The notes under the pieces: model-generated | Database searches by the model: none | The model's input: the letters and a program-made list of their open reading frames with translations, nothing else | Told to the model about the DNA's origin: nothing | Translations under genes and position numbers: made by a program | Part shown: positions 58,333 to 64,000 of the stretch, piece by piece | Position numbering within the stretch: position 1 is the first letter of the stretch | How the letters are laid out: the number at the start of each line of letters is the position of its first letter | Assembly (NCBI GenBank): GCA_002749535.1 | Contig: MZZL01000405.1 | Location: 841,762-905,761, forward strand | Reading direction: 5' to 3' | DNA: 64,000 nt | From: Apophysomyces variabilis | Lineage: Eukaryota > Mucoromycota > Mucoromycetes > Mucorales > Mucoraceae

Positions 58333-59743
58333 TTAGTATTTTGTGCCAAGTGGTAACTGCGGTGATGATACAGGTGATCTGGGTGATATTGGTGAACTTG
58401 GCTCCGAGTTGCTTGTGGATGAGAGGCCAGATGTGAGAGATAAGGGGGAAAGAAGATAACTACTCGTATCATCTTCTTCTTCTTCCTCCATCATGGTGGT
58501 GGGACAGTCGCTATGCCTTAATCGCAAAGGTGCGACCGGTAGATCGTCTGTGATCGGTTTCGCAAAGACGTAACCGTGGTCCGGATCAGTAATAGAGGAG
58601 GTGGATAATTCTTGGCGTTTCAAGAGTGCCTCTTCGTCATCCATGGGTTGTCGTTCCGGTAGTGGACGTTCAATAGTAAGGAAGAAAGTCTTGAGACTAA
58701 ATTTTTCGATCCCGAGGTAATCGAGTCTGGTACGTTTCGCGTGATCGACCGTAGGAAGGAAGGGACGCGCGACAAAATAAGTCAGAAAGGCATAAATAGA
58801 GCCACCGACCAGATCGATGAGGTAATGATGTGTCAAATACATCGTAGACCACCATAACCACATAGTGTAAATGACGCCGACGGGCCAAAGTTTTGGAAAC
58901 AAGTAGACAAGAAATAGCATTTCAATTGTCGCTGAACCAGAATGCAAAGATGGAAAGGCGCCGAATACTAGAGGTGAAGTGCCAAAGGTTGATCCATAGA
59001 GATTAAGACCGAGGATTTGATCGATTCGGATAAGACCTCCCGCTTCACCAGGAATCGAATAATTAGCTGGCGCGGAACCATAACTCATTTCATACCCTGG
59101 TGAGAACAAGTTTAAAAAAGGAAAAAAACCTTGATAAGTAAAATAGAAAAAAAGTAATCATTGGCCCAATGGGAAGGAAGATTGTTCTTGTATACTTACA
59201 GGGAGATGCATTAGGGAAAAGCAATTGGGTCAGGACACCAGCGATGTTCATGTAGCCAAAGGCTTGTCCAAAGATGTCGATAGAACCTGGCGGACCAAAG
59301 ATAAAGAGGATGAACGCGAGAACAAAGGGAAATGAGAAATGAATGACACCATAAGGTAACCAGGCTAAGATATCCAGGATAGGATGTGTGTTTTTGGAGA
59401 TAATTTCGGATAAACTAGCGCCATAGAGGATACGTTCCAAAGTAGGTAGGATGTTGACGAAGATATGGGTTGGTCGATAATCAAGTGGGATGAATTGACA
59501 GGCGTAGAAAGTGATCAACCAAGTCAAGATAGGTAAGGCCGGGACAACGAAACGTCGAATATAAGGTAGGATGGTTGCCGAGATCAATAAGATAGCGAGG
59601 ATTGATCGTACGAGTAAGTTGGGTGATTGGATGATAATGAAATCGAATATCAGAAGCGCGATCAGGAAGACATACTTTAGGTCGTATAGACACCATGGAT
59701 GATGATAGTGGAAAGATGACAATGCTGAGGACAAGCGTCGCAT
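58333..59743 (-). CDS. AUR1: Inositol phosphorylceramide synthase
   Basis: Transfers phosphoinositol from phosphatidylinositol to ceramide in the Golgi, an essential fungal step absent from animals and the known target of aureobasidin A. Two exons on the minus strand: 59743-59200 and 59096-58333, giving 435 residues (yeast 401). Several transmembrane helices are seen. Conserved blocks are QLLFPNASPW-YEMSYGSAPA across the intron, GFTSPLVFGAFPSLHSGSAT here as GTSPLVFGAFPSLHSGSAT, and YLTHHYLIDLVGG; the His and Asp residues of the last two form the PAP2-type catalytic triad. A cytosolic Ser/Pro-rich tail of about 120 residues follows (SSPISPRSPVSSPQL), longer than in yeast. The start is ATG 59743; an in-frame TTG lies two codons before it. 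Confidence 0.95.
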
Positions 59744-60635
59744 GATCAATAGTTAATAATAAGTAATGAATGTAATTTACAATTGAATAGATTAGTTTGG
59801 ATATCGTCTCGGCAAAAAAAAATATGGAATAAAGAAGAAGAAGTGCAAAAGGGAAGGAGAAGATCCAAATGTGAAGAGATGTATTGAGTGCTTAAATAAA
59901 ATAAAAAATTTCAACATTATACCGGAAACAGCTAGGACGGCACAACGTTTTTTCCTTTTTCTTTTTGACTTGCCGACATTACGTGAACTCACGTGTTAAG
60001 TCGAACCTCTTTCTCTTTGTTCGAATGAAACCCATGATGTGAAATTCGAACCATATGCGATGAAATTTTCTCTTTATCTTGCATAAATAAAGAAGAAACA
60101 AGAGGTATTGATAAGGTCATGACATTCTTCTCCCTTTGTGTTCTTTGTGTTTTTTTTTAATTCATGGATGAAATTCATTGACCAACCTTCTTCTTCTTCT
60201 TCTTCTTCTTTATTTTGATCGTTATTCAATTCATCACCGGGAAGAAGCGTTAAAGTAAAAGAAAAAGCCTCCTCATTTCCAATCTATATACACGTATAGT
60301 GTATTATTATACAGTTGACTCCCCAATCATGCTATATAATCCTATTTCTTGATTATTATTTTTCCCGGGGTTCGGACATCCGGCTATACTGTTTTTTCTT
60401 ACTCTTTTCAAGTCAACTCCACCTGTTCATGTCCCGAACCAAATAGAAGAAAATAACTCTTTTTCATCGGCTCATAAGGAACTTCTGTTTCCGGTTGGTG
60501 CGCCGAAAAAAAAATAAGGAAATAGTAAAACTTCTTTTCCTTTTGTTCGACAGAATCCAGAACTTGGCACTACACATATTTATCAACTAGTTTTCTGTGC
60601 TACAACTAAATCGAGAAATGACTTCTCTCTTTTCT
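59744..60635. other. Spacer with a CTT microsatellite
   Basis: No gene seen. It holds the IPC synthase promoter at the left and the 3' end of the next gene at the right. Confidence 0.45.
60188..60211. repeat. (TTC)n microsatellite
   Basis: Eight TTC units in intergenic sequence, embedded in a longer T/C-rich stretch. Confidence 0.85.
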
Positions 60636-61433
60636 TTAGTGTTCTGTCACAGTGGCCATGGCACATAAAACAGGTTCGTTTTTGGAAAAAAGTTTCCAGT
60701 TATCGTGTAATGTTTGTTGTGCAGAACCCCACGGATCAATCCCATCTTGTGCAGAAACCCAAGTAAAAGCTTCACTACCTGTGGATTGAACTACCAACCA
60801 ATAGATCTGACGTTTCTTTAGCACAATCACGTTGCTTGGTGTCCATTCAATCACTCCTAATGATTCTTCTCCATTTTCGGCCACAGCTTCGGGATCAGCC
60901 TTGGTTTGAATCGATGCGATGCAATGCATAGTATCTGGTACGTTTTGCCAAAATCGATCATGCGTGGTGGTGCAAATAGAGAGGACTGCCTCCACAGACT
61001 GCAGTTGTCGACTGAGGACAGGCAACTGAACATTCGTCAGATGGACGTGACCACGATGGAAGATTCGGTCCCACCAACTTTCACCACTACCTAAAATGCT
61101 ACGACTACTAAATCCTTCTTGTTCTTCTTCCTCTTGCTGTGTCTTGACTGGTCGTGGTGAAAAAGCAATGGCTGCGGCAGTACGATCCTTCATGGCCAGA
61201 CCTGTCATGTTGTCCATCTGAGGAAATCCAGATTGAAGAACCACATATTCTTTCTTGTCATTCTTATTGCATTGTTCAAACCACAGTTGCGATAGTTGAC
61301 TTGGCGCCAATAAGTACATGGCTGCTGCCACAAGAACAAGTGACATAACGAAGCGTCGTACCCAAATCCATCGATTCTTCGTTTGATTCACAGGTTGTAT
61401 CTTTGGTATAATAATAGGTTGAGATTTTTCCAT
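60636..61433 (-). CDS. Unknown single-pass membrane protein
   Basis: An intronless frame of 265 residues with an ATG. A short basic cytosolic start is followed by one hydrophobic segment near 27-44 (FVMSLVLVAAAMYLLAP), giving a likely type II topology. A Gln/Glu run (KTQQEEEEQEGF) lies near 100. The rest is a Trp-containing soluble part with IEWTPSNVIVLKKRQIYWLV and VSAQDGIDPWGSAQQTL. The C-terminal half resembles a beta-rich extracytoplasmic domain, but I recognise no family. Codon use and the absence of stops over 800 bp support a real gene. Cys residues near 152, 168 and 258 could form disulfides. Confidence 0.7.
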   Translation of the reverse strand: MEKSQPIIIPKIQPVNQTKNRWIWVRRFVMSLVLVAAAMYLLAPSQLSQLWFEQCNKNDKKEYVVLQSGFPQMDNMTGLAMKDRTAAAIAFSPRPVKTQQEEEEQEGFSSRSILGSGESWWDRIFHRGHVHLTNVQLPVLSRQLQSVEAVLSICTTTHDRFWQNVPDTMHCIASIQTKADPEAVAENGEESLGVIEWTPSNVIVLKKRQIYWLVVQSTGSEAFTWVSAQDGIDPWGSAQQTLHDNWKLFSKNEPVLCAMATVTEH

Positions 61434-63690
61434 AACGGATATCTGTACAAACTGGAGAATTTAAAAAGGATAAAAAAAAAAGAAGGAGAAGACTACGTAA
61501 AGAAAAAAAAAACAACTGACGTAGAAGGCAAAAAAGCAAGAAAAATGCACTGCGGCGTTCATGCATGGTTCACATCTGTTGAGCCATAGTGAGGGCTGCT
61601 GACAGCATTTTCAAAGTCCGTATCCTCCAATCAAGCAACCATCATGTGCCCTTGTCTACCCCCACCTGAACATTCCCCAAGTCTGTCTCGTTGTCCTTCA
61701 AATGAAGTCAGCAATAAGCAACCAATCGAACAGAAAATAATACACAAAGAGCATTTGCAAAGTTAGTGTAAGATTTATCATCTCATTGTGTTGCCCATGC
61801 CGCGAACGAAATGGACAATCTGCAATGTGATATCATTCAATGTATTTGTAAAAATTATCAAGTTTTTATTTGCATTCCGTGGAATCATCCCACTTCATAC
61901 ATTGCATGTACAAGCAGGATGATAGTACCCGATAGATTGTGTGTCTTCGATGAATATTTGCAGCTGCCAAATGTTGAGCCAGGCATTGCGGAGTGAGGTA
62001 GACATATCTACACTGGTCAAGCCATTCCAGTCTCGGAATCTGCTGCAAACTTTAACGTTGGCTTTCAATGGACTCTGTTGGCTCAACCGAAAAGTAGTCT
62101 ATCCGCAACCGGAATAGTCCAAAAAGAACAGGCAGACACTGGTAGAAACCTGCATTTCCTATATCCAACCAAGGCATAACAAAATAGGAAGACCCAAACG
62201 TAGACAAATCATTCCTACAACAGTCATTCAGTCCTTTCAAAAGTATGTCGAGTGAGATAATTCCCAATTCAAAAAGACTCTCACTTTATGCCAAAAACAT
62301 AGCGTAACGGAAGGGATTCTTATACCAAGTGTAGAAGCTACAAGGCCTCGCATTGGAGACTAACACTCTGATTAACATATCATGTAAACACGATCGACAG
62401 TGTTCTACATTGATTTTTCTTCTTTTTTTTTTGGAAGGGCTGATGCTGTACCTGGCGCGTAAGATGTTGATGAGGAGACTTGATCTAGAGCGACATGGTC
62501 TAAGCAAGGCGACGTCCTACTTCGAAGCACGTGACTTTAATTTCCGGTTTGCCAAGCAAAACGTGCAAAATCTTTCCAAAGGGTTGTAACAGGGAAAATA
62601 TCCTTATCAAACGCCGCTGTGGCAATAGAAATTCCAGAAAATTTCTAGATTTTAGGTTTGAGGCATCACTTTGACTAATTCAGGTATGGCCTACAAGGAA
62701 TAGGTGTTACAGGCACACTGCCATCGGACTCTGCAGTGCTTCGGAGAATTCCCTACCGAAAAGGAATGTGGAAAAGATCATGTTTGACAGCTGATCCAGT
62801 TTTAGGGTCCCTCGTTTAATCGGTCACTGTTTAACCGATCCAATGGCTGTCCTGTGCAACCGGACAGTAAGCTTGCCGTCCCGGAGCTGATCTGGGACTC
62901 TCAGGAATGTCTTTCATACAGTACCCTTTCTTAAGTTAAAAAGATAAAAAGAACACTCTATTCTTTCCAATATCGAAAATGGTTGGGGTTAATACAATAG
63001 GGAAGCTTTTCGACTTGAATAATACTTGGTTGCAAAATCATTGCAACGGTGGTTCTGACCACAAAAATAAAAAAAAGTTGGTAGTAAACCAATTGGGAAT
63101 ACACGCCAAGATAATCGTGTTCCATTCTCACGAAATAAACGCTTCAGGAACCAACTTAACTTCTCGCGTATCACTGTTCCCTGTGGGACAGCAAAACATA
63201 TATTCATTGGCAAATTGGATAATGGTAATTTCATGACTACCACTTTACACAATACTCTATCATGCTATTTCTCCTGCTAACCTTAGAGATCCCTAAGCAA
63301 CACACCCCATAAAGTTGCCATAGTGTGTAAATGCCCTATCGTAAAAAGATAGAACGGGAAAAACGTGAGAGTGAGATTAACTTTTGCTTTTCCCCCAAAA
63401 TAGAAAGCAAAGATTTCCATCGGTTACAAGAACAAGCCTTAGATCTAGTTAGTCAAGTGATTTCCGTCAGTTACCGCTACTCAGAGATTAACACAGTAGT
63501 TCCTAAAAATCAATGTTGGGATAAAATGTATAAGGGTGTCGACTGCAGCGAAGCATGTTCGTACATCCCAATAGCATCTTTTATGGCGGCAAAAACATAA
63601 GCTGTAAGCGTATTTGAACAAGGAATATAAAAGAGCAATTACCGATCTTATGAATACCAATCCTTCGCCTACTGTTATAGAAATGACGAA
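61434..63690. other. Right-end desert
   Basis: No gene supported. Frames of 60-89 codons only, including an ATG frame at 63331-63600 starting MPYRKKIEREKRESEINF that ends about 90 bp before the repeat; its Lys/Glu-rich start is unremarkable. Confidence 0.4.
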
Positions 63691-64000
63691 GTACTTTATT
63701 TCCAAAAATTAAAGTCGCATCTAGCAAATTCACCTGGCGCATTTTGGAAACTGGGCTTGACGCTAACAAATAACATTAATTGTCGTGTTATAAGAGTTCG
63801 AGCTGACCACTTTTACATACCTGTCATAAAACTGACGACGCCATACCCATCTCCCCGCCAAGTGAATGCAAGATGCATATATAAATTTCAATTGGTGAGT
63901 AATAGAAGAAAAAAATAACAATCATTCAGTGACACTTACTGAATACCGGGCGTAAAAGCCCTATCCTCTTGACTCGTGGATTCGTTTCTGCCTTTTTGCT
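63691..64000 (-). repeat. Dispersed repeat, right copy (runs off the window)
   Basis: Reverse complement of the repeat at 905-1213, with roughly 20 differences by hand alignment. The element's coding end would lie just beyond base 64000, reading on the minus strand into this window and stopping about 40 bases inside the edge. Confidence 0.85.

Noticed and set aside
1..64000. CRISPR arrays, bacterial operons, riboswitches, prophage
   Set aside because: The window is eukaryotic with spliced genes; no direct-repeat arrays or bacterial signals were seen.

Overview
The window is nuclear DNA of a fungus, most likely an early-diverging filamentous one (Mucoromycota, Mucorales-like). The sequence shows multi-exon genes with short introns (mostly 42-75 nt, GT..AG), AT-rich spacers, and a fungal gene set: inositol phosphorylceramide synthase, a secreted M36 fungalysin and a CYP509-like P450. 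SCAI, TBCC and PX-kinase genes are also present, and these are often missing from yeasts. The phylum is my inference; no ribosomal or mitochondrial marker is present. I built all gene models by hand from splice sites, reading frame and remembered family motifs.

Layout. 1.8-8.6 kb: glutamate-cysteine ligase (+), PEX16 (-) and SCAI (+); the last two diverge from a 281-bp spacer. 8.6-11.7 kb: gene-poor, with a decayed Fanzor/TnpB-like fragment. 11.7-19 kb: an RRM-like low-complexity protein (+), an indoleamine 2,3-dioxygenase-family enzyme (-) and tubulin cofactor C (-). 19-24 kb: gene desert with three related hairpins and two decayed coding stretches. 24-29 kb: fungalysin (+) converging on a P450 (-). 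29-32.6 kb: desert. 32.6-36 kb: UreG (+), 3-ketoacyl-CoA reductase (+) and a small Tc1-type helix-turn-helix protein (+). 37.6-39.9 kb: PX-domain AGC kinase (-). 42.2-49.3 kb: a compact minus-strand run of zuotin, a phospholipase B-like GDSL lipase, a METTL21/22-like methyltransferase and TMEM234, then a divergent small membrane protein (+). 49.6-53.4 kb: FYVE-C2HC-RING ubiquitin ligase (-) and a TBC protein (+). 56.6-61.4 kb: Nudix hydrolase (+), IPC synthase (-) and an unknown membrane protein (-).

The genes are mostly housekeeping and form no metabolic cluster. Loose themes are ER lipid metabolism (3-ketoacyl-CoA reductase for very-long-chain fatty acids, IPC synthase that uses the resulting ceramide), peroxisome and CoA metabolism (PEX16, CoA-pyrophosphatase-like Nudix), and endosomal lipid-binding regulators (PX kinase, FYVE-RING ligase, TBC protein).

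Near-identical 310-bp sequences lie in opposite orientation near the two ends of the window (905-1213 and 63691-64000). Each starts with the last codons of the same reading frame, so they look like two copies of one dispersed element. I found no convincing new multi-gene system. The most unusual items are gene-structure oddities (8-, 11- and 15-nt exons, a GC-AG intron, introns near the lower size limit), a TBC domain with an altered glutamine-finger motif, a free-standing Tc1-type DNA-binding domain, and the hairpin family.
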